Assembly: GCA_017513865.1 (NCBI GenBank)
Contig: JAFWMN010000025.1
Span: 1 to 34,464 of the forward strand
From: Bacilli bacterium
GTDB taxonomy: Bacteria > Bacillota_I > Bacilli_A > RF39 > UBA660
DNA length: 34,464 bases
Reading direction: 5' to 3'
Within the stretch, counting starts at the first letter, position 1. Each line of letters begins with the position of its first letter. The position numbers and the translations under genes were made by a program. Below the pieces are notes generated by a model, which ran no database searches, was not told the origin of the DNA, and saw nothing but the letters and a program-made list of their open reading frames with translations. Of the stretch, positions 15,933-24,349 are shown in pieces.

Positions 15933-17177
15933 TTATTTTTTTAAATTATTATAATAATCTAAATAAAGTTTTTTAGCTGTTTCAGGGCTATCTGTTCCTG
16001 CAGCATTTTTTACTGGAGCAAATTCTTCTTCTCTCTTTACTCTTAGTATTGCCATATCATCTAACATATCAAATGCATCAAAAATAAATGATTCAAATTT
16101 ATATGCATTTGGCTTTTCTGGAACAACTAGATTTCCATTTTCATCGATGAAGCTAGCCTTTTTATGAGCTATATGATAAGGTAGATTTTTATTTGCTACT
16201 TCCTCTATTACTTTTACATTAAACATATTACAGTTGATATGTGATTCTCCAAAAACAAGCTCACCGTTTTCATCAACTCTTTCTGCCATTTCTTGAGTTA
16301 TTTCTGTATACTCTACAACTCCTGGTTTTCCATTTCTTCTACAGAATACACCAACTTTTTCGCTTGGATTAGCTTTAACAGTGCTCTTTCCACCAGCTAA
16401 TACCTTCTTATCTATCATTATTCCTAATAGAATTGGATCTACCATTTTAACTAAAACATTATCCACTGGTCCAACAAAAGCCCACTCAACGCCTCTTTTT
16501 TCCATGTCTTCTGTTATTCCATTTTTCTTCATTGATTGGAATATTCCACCATGACCATCAGCAGCTTCTTTAATAACACCCTGCTCATTAATTAATATTT
16601 TTCCACTTTCATCACACATTGGTAATTTTCCTTGTTGGAAAAATTTAATAGAATTCTTATCATATCCAAAATAATTATTATCTTCAAAGAATTTTACAGT
16701 ATCTTCATGATTTTCTTTTCCAGTCATTACATACCATGGAATTATAACTCCATATTTTTCATTGTTTTCCTTTAAAGTATCAATTAATATTTCAAAAATT
16801 GATTTGTGTGAATCAAGACCTATATCAAAAGTTCCCTTTGGTCCGCTATGACCAAGTCTTGTACCTTGACCTCCAGCCATAGTAACAACTGAATATTTGC
16901 CATCTTTTATAGCCTTTTCACCAATTTCAAGATACTTTTTATAGTCTTCTTCATTTAATTTTTCTTTGTCAACATATGCTATTGATTCTATTACATCATT
17001 ATTGAAATTAATTTCATTTTTTGTTGTTTCAAATAAATCTGCAACTTGTTTAAAATCAATTCTTTCTATTTGACATTCAAGCTCTTTTTTTGTTTTTTCA
17101 TCTGCTCGATCATATGCCTTAAGTATTTGCATTTGATTGTATTCTTCAAGCTTTGATTTCATCTCATTGTAATCCAT
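15933..17177 (-). CDS. UDPGP-family UTP--hexose-1-phosphate uridylyltransferase (UAP1/UGP-like)
   Basis: 414 residues. The nucleotide-binding loop VVTMAGGQGTRLGHSGPKG (about 96-114) followed by GTFDIGL is that of the UDPGP family, which includes eukaryotic UDP-GlcNAc pyrophosphorylases and UDP-glucose pyrophosphorylases, not that of bacterial GalU. Further landmarks are IPWYVMTGKENHEDT, FFQQGKLPM and GHGGIFQSM. The substrate (glucose, galactose or GlcNAc 1-phosphate) cannot be told by eye; the neighbouring phosphoglucomutase favours UDP-glucose. ATG with GGAGGAG ribosome binding site. Confidence 0.88.
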   Translation of the reverse strand: MDYNEMKSKLEEYNQMQILKAYDRADEKTKKELECQIERIDFKQVADLFETTKNEINFNNDVIESIAYVDKEKLNEEDYKKYLEIGEKAIKDGKYSVVTMAGGQGTRLGHSGPKGTFDIGLDSHKSIFEILIDTLKENNEKYGVIIPWYVMTGKENHEDTVKFFEDNNYFGYDKNSIKFFQQGKLPMCDESGKILINEQGVIKEAADGHGGIFQSMKKNGITEDMEKRGVEWAFVGPVDNVLVKMVDPILLGIMIDKKVLAGGKSTVKANPSEKVGVFCRRNGKPGVVEYTEITQEMAERVDENGELVFGESHINCNMFNVKVIEEVANKNLPYHIAHKKASFIDENGNLVVPEKPNAYKFESFIFDAFDMLDDMAILRVKREEEFAPVKNAAGTDSPETAKKLYLDYYNNLKK

Positions 17178-17247
17178 ATTGACTCCTCCATAAAATATTA
17201 TTCCATAATACTATAACATTTTATTTTATTAGTCAATATTTTATTAT

Positions 17248-17703
17248 CTATATAATTTTTTTTATTGAAAATTCTCCTCTTGTATTTAACATTTTTTTAT
17301 AATTTTCTCTATTAATTATAGTGCTCAATGCCTCATTTTCATTAATTTGATAGCAGTTCACTATTTTTATTTTTTCATTTTTATTTTTATAAAAATTTTC
17401 TATACTTTTATTTTTTTCATTAATAAAATTTTCTTTTCCAGAAACAATAAAAATCTTTTCTTTATCGCAATATTCATCTTCTTCAACTGTATAATTCCAC
17501 TTTATATTTTTTATTTCATTTTTACTTTTTAAATCTAATTTTTCTAATAATGTTTTAAATTTATCTTCTATACTATTTTCAAATTCCATGTATATTTTGT
17601 TTTCTTTTACATTTCTATTTATGTATGGCATTAGCATAACTGTTAAATGCCAATCACTTGCATAAAAGCAACAAACCTTATCTATACACTTATTAAACTT
17701 CAT
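17248..17703 (-). CDS. Conserved-looking protein of unknown function
   Basis: 151 residues from ATG at 17703, chosen because GAGGGAGG lies seven bases upstream; a longer reading from 17727 would run through that site. No signal peptide or membrane segment. It starts with a Cys-rich patch (KCIDKVCCFYASDWHLTVML), is highly charged (Lys/Glu/Asn) in the middle, and ends basic. I do not recognise the family. It has a consensus promoter and is transcribed away from spoIIR, so a sporulation link is possible but unproven. Confidence 0.7.
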   Translation of the reverse strand: MKFNKCIDKVCCFYASDWHLTVMLMPYINRNVKENKIYMEFENSIEDKFKTLLEKLDLKSKNEIKNIKWNYTVEEDEYCDKEKIFIVSGKENFINEKNKSIENFYKNKNEKIKIVNCYQINENEALSTIINRENYKKMLNTRGEFSIKKII

Positions 17704-17728
17704 AACGAAGCCTCCCTCATAGTTCAAG

Positions 17729-17757
17729 ATTTTAACACCCTAAAAATATGGTGTCAA
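17729..17757 (-). promoter_or_regulatory. Consensus sigma-A promoter for the 17248-17703 gene
   Basis: On the minus strand TTGACA, exactly 17 bases, TAAAAT. Start of transcription would fall around 17722. Confidence 0.75.
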
Positions 17758-17793
17758 TTTAAATCGCCCCCGTTTTTTCGACATATTATGCCT

Positions 17794-17822
17794 GTATAAA
17801 TAATTTGTATTTGTGAATAATT
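17794..17822 (+). promoter_or_regulatory. Candidate sigma-F type promoter for spoIIR
   Basis: GTATA (fits GYWTA) and, 14 bases on, GTGAATAATT (close to GGNNANANTR) place a start about 20 bases before the spoIIR ATG. spoIIR is a forespore sigma-F gene in Bacillus subtilis. The spacing is a little short, so this is tentative. Confidence 0.35.
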
Positions 17823-17847
17823 TAATAAACATTGTTTGGAGGCCTTT

Positions 17848-18480
17848 ATGAAAATTTCAAAATATTCTTTTTTTAAAAATATTCTATTATTTTCATTATT
17901 TTTTTTATTTATTTTTACATTAGCTAAATCATATTCTGATTTTATTTTTTCAAATATTTCTAATAATTTTTTAAGATTACACATTGTCGCAAATAGCGAT
18001 TCTACTGGAGATCAACTTGTGAAATATCAAATTAGAGATTCTATTTTAAATTATATTTCGCCATATTTAAAAAATGCTAAAAATAAGCAAGACGCAATTA
18101 ATACATTAAATAATAATATTGACGAATTTTACAAAATTTCAGAAAAAATTTTAAAAGAAAACAACTTAAATTATCCTATAAAAATATCTGTTGGTAATTT
18201 TAAATTTCCAACAAAAGATTATTCAAATTTTACATTACCTGAAGGTAATTATGATGCATTAAAAATCGAACTTGGTAGCTCTTCTGGGCAAAATTGGTGG
18301 TGCGTAATGTTTCCATCTCTATGCTTAATTGATTCAAACAATATCTTCTCTTCAAATTCATCTATAGATGTACTAAATAACTGTTTAAATCAAGAGGAAT
18401 TGTCTATTGTAACAAAAAATGATTCTTCTCCAGATATAAAATTTAAATTTAAGCTTATTGAATTAATTGAAAATCTATAG
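17848..18480 (+). CDS. spoIIR: Stage II sporulation protein R
   Basis: 210 residues from ATG at 17848 (GGAGG five bases upstream). One N-terminal hydrophobic segment (about 9-28) as export signal, then the diagnostic LRLHIVANSDSTGDQLVKYQ block and QNWWCVMFPSLCLI near residue 155. In spore formers SpoIIR is made in the forespore, exported to the intermembrane space and triggers SpoIIGA to process pro-sigma-E in the mother cell. Its presence argues for a genuine endospore-forming organism. Confidence 0.95.
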   Translation: MKISKYSFFKNILLFSLFFLFIFTLAKSYSDFIFSNISNNFLRLHIVANSDSTGDQLVKYQIRDSILNYISPYLKNAKNKQDAINTLNNNIDEFYKISEKILKENNLNYPIKISVGNFKFPTKDYSNFTLPEGNYDALKIELGSSSGQNWWCVMFPSLCLIDSNNIFSSNSSIDVLNNCLNQEELSIVTKNDSSPDIKFKFKLIELIENL

Positions 18481-18486
18481 TTTTTA

Positions 18487-18515
18487 TTGTCAAAAAAACA
18501 ATTTTATGTTATATA
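18487..18515 (+). promoter_or_regulatory. Sigma-A type promoter upstream of murA
   Basis: TTGTCA, 17-base spacer, TATATA, 31 bases before the TTG start of murA. It probably drives murA, walJ and rlmH together. Confidence 0.6.
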
Positions 18516-18545
18516 TAGAGAGATTACTTTGGTGGAGGTATTAAA

Positions 18546-19805
18546 TTGGAAAAATTAGTTATTCAAGGTAGAACAAGATTAGAAGGAGAAGTTACAATAA
18601 GTGGAGCAAAGAATGCTGCAGTTGCATTAATTCCTGCCACATTATTAATAAAAGGTGTTTGTACATTAGAGAATTTACCAAATATAAGCGACGTACAAAT
18701 CCAATGTGAAATATTAAAAGATTTAGGTGCTACAGTTGAATGGTTAGATCCTAATACAGCTAGAATAGATACAACAAACATAACTAGCCATAAAGCACCA
18801 TTAGATAAAACAAGTAAATTTAGAGCATCATATTATTTGATAGGAGCTCTTTTAAGTAGATGCCATAACGTTGAAGTTGGCTTACCTGGAGGATGCAATT
18901 TAGGTGCTCGTCCTATAGACCAACACGTAAAAGGTTTTGAAGCGTTAGGTGCTACAGTTGATGTCGCTACAGGAAAAGTTGTTGCACATGCTGATGAATT
19001 AGTTGGTGCATCAATATATATGGATACAGTCTCTGTAGGTGCTACAATAAATATTATGCTAGCATCAGTTTTCGCAAAAGGAACAACTACAATAGATAAT
19101 GCTGCTAAAGAACCTCATATCGTTGATGTGGCTAACTTTTTAAACTCTATAGGTGCAGACATACGTGGTGCTGGTACAGATATCATAAAAATTAATGGTG
19201 TTGAAAAACTAAAAAGTAATTCAACATATTCAGTTGTACCAGATCAAATTGAGGCTGGAACATTTATGCTTGCAGCTATGGCTACTCAAGGAGATATAGT
19301 CTTAAAGAATTGTATAAGTGAGCATTTAGATTGTCTTACAGCAAAAATAATAGAGATGGGCGGTAAAGTAATTGAGTCAGGTGATGAAATCAGAGTTACT
19401 TGCGATAAAAGACCTAAAAAAACAAATATAAAAACCGCACCATACCCTGGATTTCCTACAGATTTACAAGCTCAAATGGGCGTTGTATTAGCTCTTGCAG
19501 AAGGAACAAGTGTAATTTCAGAAAACATTTGGGAATCAAGATTTCAATACACATATGAATTAATTAAAATGGGAGCTAAAATAACATCTCAAGGAAAAAC
19601 TGCATTTTTTGAAGGTGTAGAATCTTTATCTGGTGCTCCAGTATCTGCAACAGATTTAAGAGCAGGTGCTGCACTTATAGTTGCTGGAATTGCAGCTGAA
19701 GGTACAACAGAACTTTATAACTTGCAACATATCGATAGAGGATATGAAAATATTGAAGAAAAATTCAGAAAACTTGGAGCAAATATCATTAGAATAAGAG
19801 AGTAA
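18546..19805 (+). CDS. murA: UDP-N-acetylglucosamine 1-carboxyvinyltransferase
   Basis: 419 residues. Start is TTG with GGTGGAGG upstream. SGAKNAAVALIPATLL (about 19-34) and the catalytic-Cys loop LPGGCNLGARPIDQH (about 115-129) are present; the Cys means fosfomycin sensitivity at this site is expected. PYPGFPTDLQAQM and the C-terminal DLRAGAALIVAG are also standard. It transfers enolpyruvate from PEP to UDP-GlcNAc, the first committed step of peptidoglycan synthesis. Many Firmicutes have two paralogues; which one this is cannot be told from the window. Confidence 0.96.
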   Translation: MEKLVIQGRTRLEGEVTISGAKNAAVALIPATLLIKGVCTLENLPNISDVQIQCEILKDLGATVEWLDPNTARIDTTNITSHKAPLDKTSKFRASYYLIGALLSRCHNVEVGLPGGCNLGARPIDQHVKGFEALGATVDVATGKVVAHADELVGASIYMDTVSVGATINIMLASVFAKGTTTIDNAAKEPHIVDVANFLNSIGADIRGAGTDIIKINGVEKLKSNSTYSVVPDQIEAGTFMLAAMATQGDIVLKNCISEHLDCLTAKIIEMGGKVIESGDEIRVTCDKRPKKTNIKTAPYPGFPTDLQAQMGVVLALAEGTSVISENIWESRFQYTYELIKMGAKITSQGKTAFFEGVESLSGAPVSATDLRAGAALIVAGIAAEGTTELYNLQHIDRGYENIEEKFRKLGANIIRIRE

Positions 19806-19809
19806 TAAA

Positions 19810-20598
19810 ATGTTTAATTTTTGTAGTTTATATAGTGGAAGTAGTGGTAACAGTTTATTAGTTCAAAGCGATAATACAAATATATTAGTTGATACAGGAG
19901 AAAGTGCAAGAAAAATAGAAAATGCACTTTCTTCTATTGATGTTTCAGCAGAAAAAATTGACGCAATAATTATTACACATGAACACATTGATCATGTAAA
20001 AAGTTTAGGAACATTATCAAAAAAATATAATATTCCTGTTTATGCAACCGATGGAACTTGGGCTTCTATGCAAGATCAATCTCAAAAAATTGACGATAGT
20101 TTAAAACATATAATAACGCCATCAACAGAATTAAATATTGGGAAACTAATAATTGATCCATTTTCAATTCCGCATGACGCAACAAATCCTTGTGGTTTTA
20201 ATATAAAATACGATAATAAACAAATAAGTATTGCTACTGACCTAGGACACGTTACAAACGAAATTCTTGAGAAACTAGAGCCAAGCTCTTTTATTTTACT
20301 AGAATCAAACTATGATCCTGAAATATTAAAATTTTCTAAATACCCATACTATTTGAAAAAAAGAATTTCTGGAGAATATGGCCATTTATCAAATATTGAA
20401 GCTGGCAAGTTAATATCTAATTTATCAAAAAAGAATTTAAAATCTGTAATGCTCGGACATCTTAGCAAAGAAAATAATTTTCCTGAGCTTGCCTATAAAA
20501 CTGTAGCAGATGAACTAATAAATCAAAATTGCGATTTATCAAAAATAGAGCTAAACGTCGCTGCAAGAGATAAAAGATCTAAAATAATAAAAATATGA
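19810..20598 (+). CDS. walJ: Metallo-beta-lactamase-fold hydrolase, WalJ/YycJ type
   Basis: 262 residues. The metal-binding THEHIDHVKSL (about 56-66) carries HxHxDH; the opening CSLYSGSSGNSLLVQ and IPHDATNPCGF are typical of the YycJ group. Likely a cytoplasmic nuclease or hydrolase linked to cell-wall and DNA homeostasis; the biochemical role is not firmly settled. It begins four bases after the murA stop and is followed by rlmH, a common Firmicutes pairing, although no walRK two-component genes are in the window. Confidence 0.9.
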   Translation: MFNFCSLYSGSSGNSLLVQSDNTNILVDTGESARKIENALSSIDVSAEKIDAIIITHEHIDHVKSLGTLSKKYNIPVYATDGTWASMQDQSQKIDDSLKHIITPSTELNIGKLIIDPFSIPHDATNPCGFNIKYDNKQISIATDLGHVTNEILEKLEPSSFILLESNYDPEILKFSKYPYYLKKRISGEYGHLSNIEAGKLISNLSKKNLKSVMLGHLSKENNFPELAYKTVADELINQNCDLSKIELNVAARDKRSKIIKI

Positions 20599-20611
20599 TA
20601 AGGAGAAATAA

Positions 20612-21094
20612 ATGTTACATATAAATATTGTTTGTGTTGGAAAATTAAAAGAAAAATATTTACAAGATGCAATATCTGAGTACTCAAAAAGATTAACAAA
20701 ATATTGCTCTTTATCTATTACTGAATTACCAGATGAAAAATTACCAAATAATTTAAGTGATTCATTAATTAATATTATTAAGGAAAAAGAGTCTGATAAT
20801 ATAATGTCTCATACTGAAAAGAATTCTTATATTATTGCTCTTGATTTACATGGAAAACAATTTTCATCTGAAGAATTTTCAGAAAAAATAATGAATATTT
20901 CTACAAATAGTTCAAGCACTATTACATTTATCATTGGTGGTACGTTAGGATTATCAGATAAATTATTACTAGTCTCGAATGAATTAATATGTTTTTCAAA
21001 AATGACATTTCCACATCAATTAATTAGAGTATTTTTACTTGAACAATTATTTAGAGCTTTTAAAATATCTAATAACGAAACTTATCATAGATAA
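20612..21094 (+). CDS. rlmH: 23S rRNA (pseudouridine1915-N3)-methyltransferase RlmH
   Basis: 160 residues, SPOUT family. LDLHGKQFSSEEF, the SAM-binding knot FIIGGTLGLSDKLL (about 107-120) and the C-terminal KMTFPHQLIRVFLLEQLFRA followed by terminal YHR are diagnostic; most homologues end in YHK/YHR. It methylates pseudouridine 1915 in helix 69 of the large subunit. ATG with AAGGAGAA, 13 bases after walJ. Confidence 0.96.
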   Translation: MLHINIVCVGKLKEKYLQDAISEYSKRLTKYCSLSITELPDEKLPNNLSDSLINIIKEKESDNIMSHTEKNSYIIALDLHGKQFSSEEFSEKIMNISTNSSSTITFIIGGTLGLSDKLLLVSNELICFSKMTFPHQLIRVFLLEQLFRAFKISNNETYHR

Positions 21095-21111
21095 TAAATT
21101 TATAAATTGAA

Positions 21112-21225
21112 TGTAGAGGAAAATTATCCTAAATATTTTACATTTTTGTTATAGGGGTACGTAAAAGGGATTATATAAAAATTGAAAAGGGGGCTTTTCA
21201 TATGTATAATGTATTTTCCTCTACA
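21112..21225. repeat. 13-base inverted repeat enclosing about 88 bases
   Basis: TGTAGAGGAAAAT (21112-21124) is the exact reverse complement of ATTTTCCTCTACA (21213-21225). It lies between rlmH and the 3' end of spmB. Inside are a G-rich stretch, a small AAAAG-GGGG-CTTTT hairpin and the start of a short ORF. It may be the stem of a long RNA hairpin or the ends of a small degenerate element. Confidence 0.5.
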
Positions 21226-21291
21226 AAATTAAAAACGAATAATAAAATTCTAAAAAATTATAGAATAAATTCTTTTGAATTAAATCTTTGA
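21202..21291 (+). CDS. Possible 29-residue basic peptide
   Basis: ATG with AAAAGGGGG eight bases upstream. It begins MYNVFSSTKLK, continues Lys/Asn-rich and ends in FELNL before TGA. The right arm of the 13-base inverted repeat overlaps codons 4-8, so the long stem would block its translation. No recognised family. Supported only by the ribosome binding site and position; chance is possible. Confidence 0.3.
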   Translation: MYNVFSSTKLKTNNKILKNYRINSFELNL

Positions 21292-21363
21292 AAAAAATAA
21301 TTTGAATTCTAAATTTCACATTTTCAATGATACTCTCAAACCCTTGAAATGTCAAGGAAAACT

Positions 21364-21885
21364 TCATGACATAATTCGACAAAAAATCACAGAGCATATT
21401 ATTCCAACTGCGTCAGCAAATAGCGCAGCAATTAAAACATCTTTATTTATTTTCACCTTTAAACCAGCTGTATATACAGCAATTGTATATATTGTAGTCT
21501 CAGTTGATCCCATTATTACAGAAGCAACTTTTCCAATATAACTATCTACCCCATTATTTTTCATTATATCCGTTGCTATTCCTATTGCGCCACTACCAGA
21601 TATAGGTCTTATCAAAGCAAGTGGAATTATTTCTGTCGGAAAATTTATTATTCTAGTTATTGGATTAATTATTTTTATTACCATATCCATTATTCCTGAA
21701 TTTCTGAGTAGGCCAATTGAAAAAAATATTCCTATTAATGTAGGAAATATTTTTATTGTAATTTCAATCCCCTCTTTTGCCCCATCAATAAATAAATCAA
21801 ATGTATCTTTCTTTTCTTTAACAGCAAATATTATTATTATAAGTATTACTAATGGCATAGCCATTAGTGAAATATACGAAATCAT
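21364..21885 (-). CDS. spmB: Spore maturation protein B
   Basis: 173 residues of the nucleoside-recognition (Gate) fold with hydrophobic helices. FPTLIGIFFSIGLLRNSG, LIRPISGSGAIGIATDIM and GSTETTIYTIAVYTAG are typical SpmB landmarks. With SpmA it is needed for proper spore-core dehydration and heat resistance in Bacillus and Clostridium. ATG start with AAGGGAAAA upstream, two bases after the spmA stop, so the pair is co-translated. Confidence 0.93.
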   Translation of the reverse strand: MISYISLMAMPLVILIIIIFAVKEKKDTFDLFIDGAKEGIEITIKIFPTLIGIFFSIGLLRNSGIMDMVIKIINPITRIINFPTEIIPLALIRPISGSGAIGIATDIMKNNGVDSYIGKVASVIMGSTETTIYTIAVYTAGLKVKINKDVLIAALFADAVGIICSVIFCRIMS

Positions 21886-21887
21886 AT

Positions 21888-22490
21888 TTATTTTTCCCTT
21901 TTAATTAATAATTTTAAGCAAAAAATCCCACTTAAAGCTGCACAAATTGTAGCCAGCCACACCGGCACTATTATTTGTGTTGGATTTTTAGAGCCAAGCG
22001 ATTTTCTAATAGAAAAAATTGTCGTTGGTATTAGCTGTATAGAAGCTGTATTAATTAAAATAAACATTTTCATCGAATTACTTAATTTATTATATTTATT
22101 TTTTTCGGCATTTTTTATTTTATTATTTTCATTATTCATGCTCTGCATTGCCTTTATTCCTATTGGTGTTGCAGCATTTCCAAGACCTAAAAAATTTGAA
22201 ATAATATTCATAGAAATTTCTTTTTTTATTTTTTTTGAATTTTTAATATCTGGAAATAAAAAATTTAAAATAGGATTTAATATTCTGCACAATTTATTAA
22301 TTAATGATGTACTACAAGCAATTTTCATAATTCCACTCCACAAACACATTGTTCCAACAAGCGAAATTGTAATTGTTATTGCATTTTCAGTAGAATCAAA
22401 AATTGCACTATTTATTTCTTGAATATTTCCAAATAATACTGCATAAAAAATTGAAAAAATAATAAAAAGTGGCCATATTTTATTTAACAT
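21888..22490 (-). CDS. spmA: Spore maturation protein A
   Basis: 200 residues from ATG at 22490, chosen for its GGAGGAAAA ribosome binding site; an upstream in-frame ATG at about 22523 lacks one. Hydrophobic protein with AVLFGNIQEINSAIFDS, TMCLWSGIMKIA and NFLGLGNAATPIGIKAMQ, the signature of SpmA. Works with SpmB, immediately downstream, in spore-core dehydration. Confidence 0.93.
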   Translation of the reverse strand: MLNKIWPLFIIFSIFYAVLFGNIQEINSAIFDSTENAITITISLVGTMCLWSGIMKIACSTSLINKLCRILNPILNFLFPDIKNSKKIKKEISMNIISNFLGLGNAATPIGIKAMQSMNNENNKIKNAEKNKYNKLSNSMKMFILINTASIQLIPTTIFSIRKSLGSKNPTQIIVPVWLATICAALSGIFCLKLLIKREK

Positions 22491-22543
22491 TTTTCCTCCA
22501 ATTAATAAAAATGTATTCATCAAAAAAAATATTATTCAAAATA

Positions 22544-22625
22544 AAAAAAGGGACGGACTCATTTTTTAAGTACATGCTTTAAAAATGAGTCCGTCCCTTT
22601 TTTGTTCCTTTTTTTTTCCGTCCCC
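22544..22625 (-). repeat. Long palindrome with GGGACGG repeats (REP-like) doubling as terminator
   Basis: A 27-base arm (22544-22570) pairs with 22577-22603 with a single mismatch and a six-base loop; the core is GGGACGGACTCATTTTT and its complement. T/A-runs flank both sides, so it can terminate rsmI transcription from the right and anything coming from the left. A second copy of GGGGACGG (minus strand, 22625-22618) lies just before it, immediately after the rsmI stop. Palindromes with a nearby GGGGACGG tag resemble REP-type elements; no transposase is adjacent. Confidence 0.7.
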
Positions 22626-22629
22626 AAAA

Positions 22630-23451
22630 TTATTTATCCAAAAATTGCATATAAATATCATTCTTTTTTACTCCATTATTTTTTGCAATTTTTTTAATTA
22701 TTTCATTTTTTGATAATCCTTGCTTTTCATATAATTCATATTGCTCTTCTATTGATAATTCAGCATTTTCATTAACTTCTTCAATAGCATTTCCCTCAAT
22801 TAAAATAATCATTTCTCCTTTTATTTGATCAATTTCATTTATTATTTTTGAAACATTTCCTCTAATAAAACTTTCATGTATTTTAGTTAATTCCCTTGCA
22901 AGAACAATATTTACATCACCTAAATATTTATAAATATCGTTTAGCGTTGCAACAATTTTATGTGGTGCCTCATATAAAATAATCGTTTTATTTTCTTTTT
23001 TTAGCTCTTCAAATTTATTATTTCTTAATTTTTTATTAATTGGTAAAAATCCATAAAAGGCAAATTCTTTTGTATCTAGTCCTGAGCAAATTAACGCATT
23101 TACTAATGCACATGCACCTGGCACTGGAATAATTTCAATATTATTTTCTATTGCTTTTTTTACTATAAATTCTCCAGGGTCTGAAATTGCTGGAGTCCCT
23201 GCATCAGTAATTAATGCAATATTCTGTCCATCTATTAATTTTTCAATTAATCCATCCGTTTTTATTTCTTCATTATGCCTATGATAACTAATAAGAGGCT
23301 TAGATATTTCTAAATGATTTAGCAATTTTAAACTATGTCTTGTATCTTCTGCAGCAATAATATCAACTTCTTTTAAGACTCTAATAGCCCTCAAAGTAAT
23401 ATCTTCAAGATTTCCAATTGGTGTTGCAACTAAATATAATTTTCCACTCAT
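22630..23451 (-). CDS. rsmI: 16S rRNA (cytidine1402-2'-O)-methyltransferase
   Basis: 273 residues. MSGKLYLVATPIGNLEDITL opens the tetrapyrrole-methylase-like fold; AAEDTRHSLKLLNHLEI, ITDAGTPAISDPGE (about 80-93) and PGACALVNALICSG are hallmark RsmI motifs. It methylates the ribose of C1402 in the decoding centre. The ATG has only a weak ribosome binding site. Follows the TrmN6-like methyltransferase in the same direction, an arrangement common in Firmicutes (yabB-yabC). Confidence 0.95.
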   Translation of the reverse strand: MSGKLYLVATPIGNLEDITLRAIRVLKEVDIIAAEDTRHSLKLLNHLEISKPLISYHRHNEEIKTDGLIEKLIDGQNIALITDAGTPAISDPGEFIVKKAIENNIEIIPVPGACALVNALICSGLDTKEFAFYGFLPINKKLRNNKFEELKKENKTIILYEAPHKIVATLNDIYKYLGDVNIVLARELTKIHESFIRGNVSKIINEIDQIKGEMIILIEGNAIEEVNENAELSIEEQYELYEKQGLSKNEIIKKIAKNNGVKKNDIYMQFLDK

Positions 23452-23508
23452 TTTTTTCGGTTTTACTACCTGTTCTCCCTTCTTTTTTTAATACTTATAA
23501 ATATTATC

Positions 23509-24249
23509 TTATAATTTGTTATATATTTTTAAAATTTCTTCAGTATATTCTCCATTCTCCTCATAAACATATAAAGGCTTTTCCACTTTCAAAAATGATT
23601 TTCCATTTTTTACTGCTTCAATCAAAACCAGCTTACAGTCACTGTTTTTATTAGAATAAACCATTCTTATTTTTTTAGGTTCCATTTTATTTTTTCTCAT
23701 TTCTGAAAGAATATCAACAAGTCGTTCTGCTCTATGAACCATGTATAAAGACCCCTTGTCTTTTAACATTTTAAAGCTAACCTTAATAAAATCTTCCAAA
23801 TTTGCTTCAACTTCATGTCTTGAAATTAATTTTGTTTTATTTTCATTTATCCCACCAGAATTAGATTTTTTATATGGCGGATTTGTAACTATTGCATCAA
23901 AATAATCAATTTTTAATTTATTTTCTAAATCTTTAATATTACAATTAATTATTTCGAATTTATCTTCTAAATTATTTAGCTTAATACTTCTATTTGCCAT
24001 ATCAGCAATATCTGGCTGAATTTCAATACCAAAAACTTTTTTAATTTCTGTTTTTGCAATTAATAAAAAGCCTAAAATTCCGGTACCTGTACCTAAATCC
24101 AAAACATTACTATTTTTCCTAATATTTTTTGAAAAATCAGATAATAAAACACTATCTATTCCATAACAAAATCCGTCGTTCTTTTGAATTATTTTTAGGT
24201 TATTTATTTCCAAATCATCAATTCTTTCATTTTCTTTTATGTTTTCCAC
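23509..24249 (-). CDS. TrmN6-like tRNA1(Val) (adenine37-N6)-methyltransferase
   Basis: 246 residues from GTG at 24249, chosen because GGAAGAGG lies seven bases upstream; a TTG at 24273 would sit before that site. SAM-binding VLDLGTGTGILGFLL (about 47-61) and the N6-adenine catalytic AIVTNPPYKK (about 119-128) are present. The early GFCYGIDSVLLSDF matches the YabB/TrmN6 family, which modifies A37 of tRNA1(Val) in E. coli; the Firmicutes substrate is inferred. Upstream of rsmI. Confidence 0.88.
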   Translation of the reverse strand: MENIKENERIDDLEINNLKIIQKNDGFCYGIDSVLLSDFSKNIRKNSNVLDLGTGTGILGFLLIAKTEIKKVFGIEIQPDIADMANRSIKLNNLEDKFEIINCNIKDLENKLKIDYFDAIVTNPPYKKSNSGGINENKTKLISRHEVEANLEDFIKVSFKMLKDKGSLYMVHRAERLVDILSEMRKNKMEPKKIRMVYSNKNSDCKLVLIEAVKNGKSFLKVEKPLYVYEENGEYTEEILKIYNKL

Positions 24250-24349
24250 AGATAATCCTCTTCCTGTTAACAATTTTTATAAATATCCTATATTATATAA
24301 TAAAAATACAATTTTTTAAAGAGTTATTTAAAAGAAAGCGGTGATTATC

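Noticed and set aside
17754..17984. 76-residue frame antisense to the start of spoIIR
   Set aside because: It overlaps the spoIIR N-terminus and promoter, has no ribosome binding site and no family features.
21341..21356. CCTTGA/TCAAGG hairpin as terminator of spmB
   Set aside because: The six-pair stem has no T-tract in either direction close enough to act as an intrinsic terminator.
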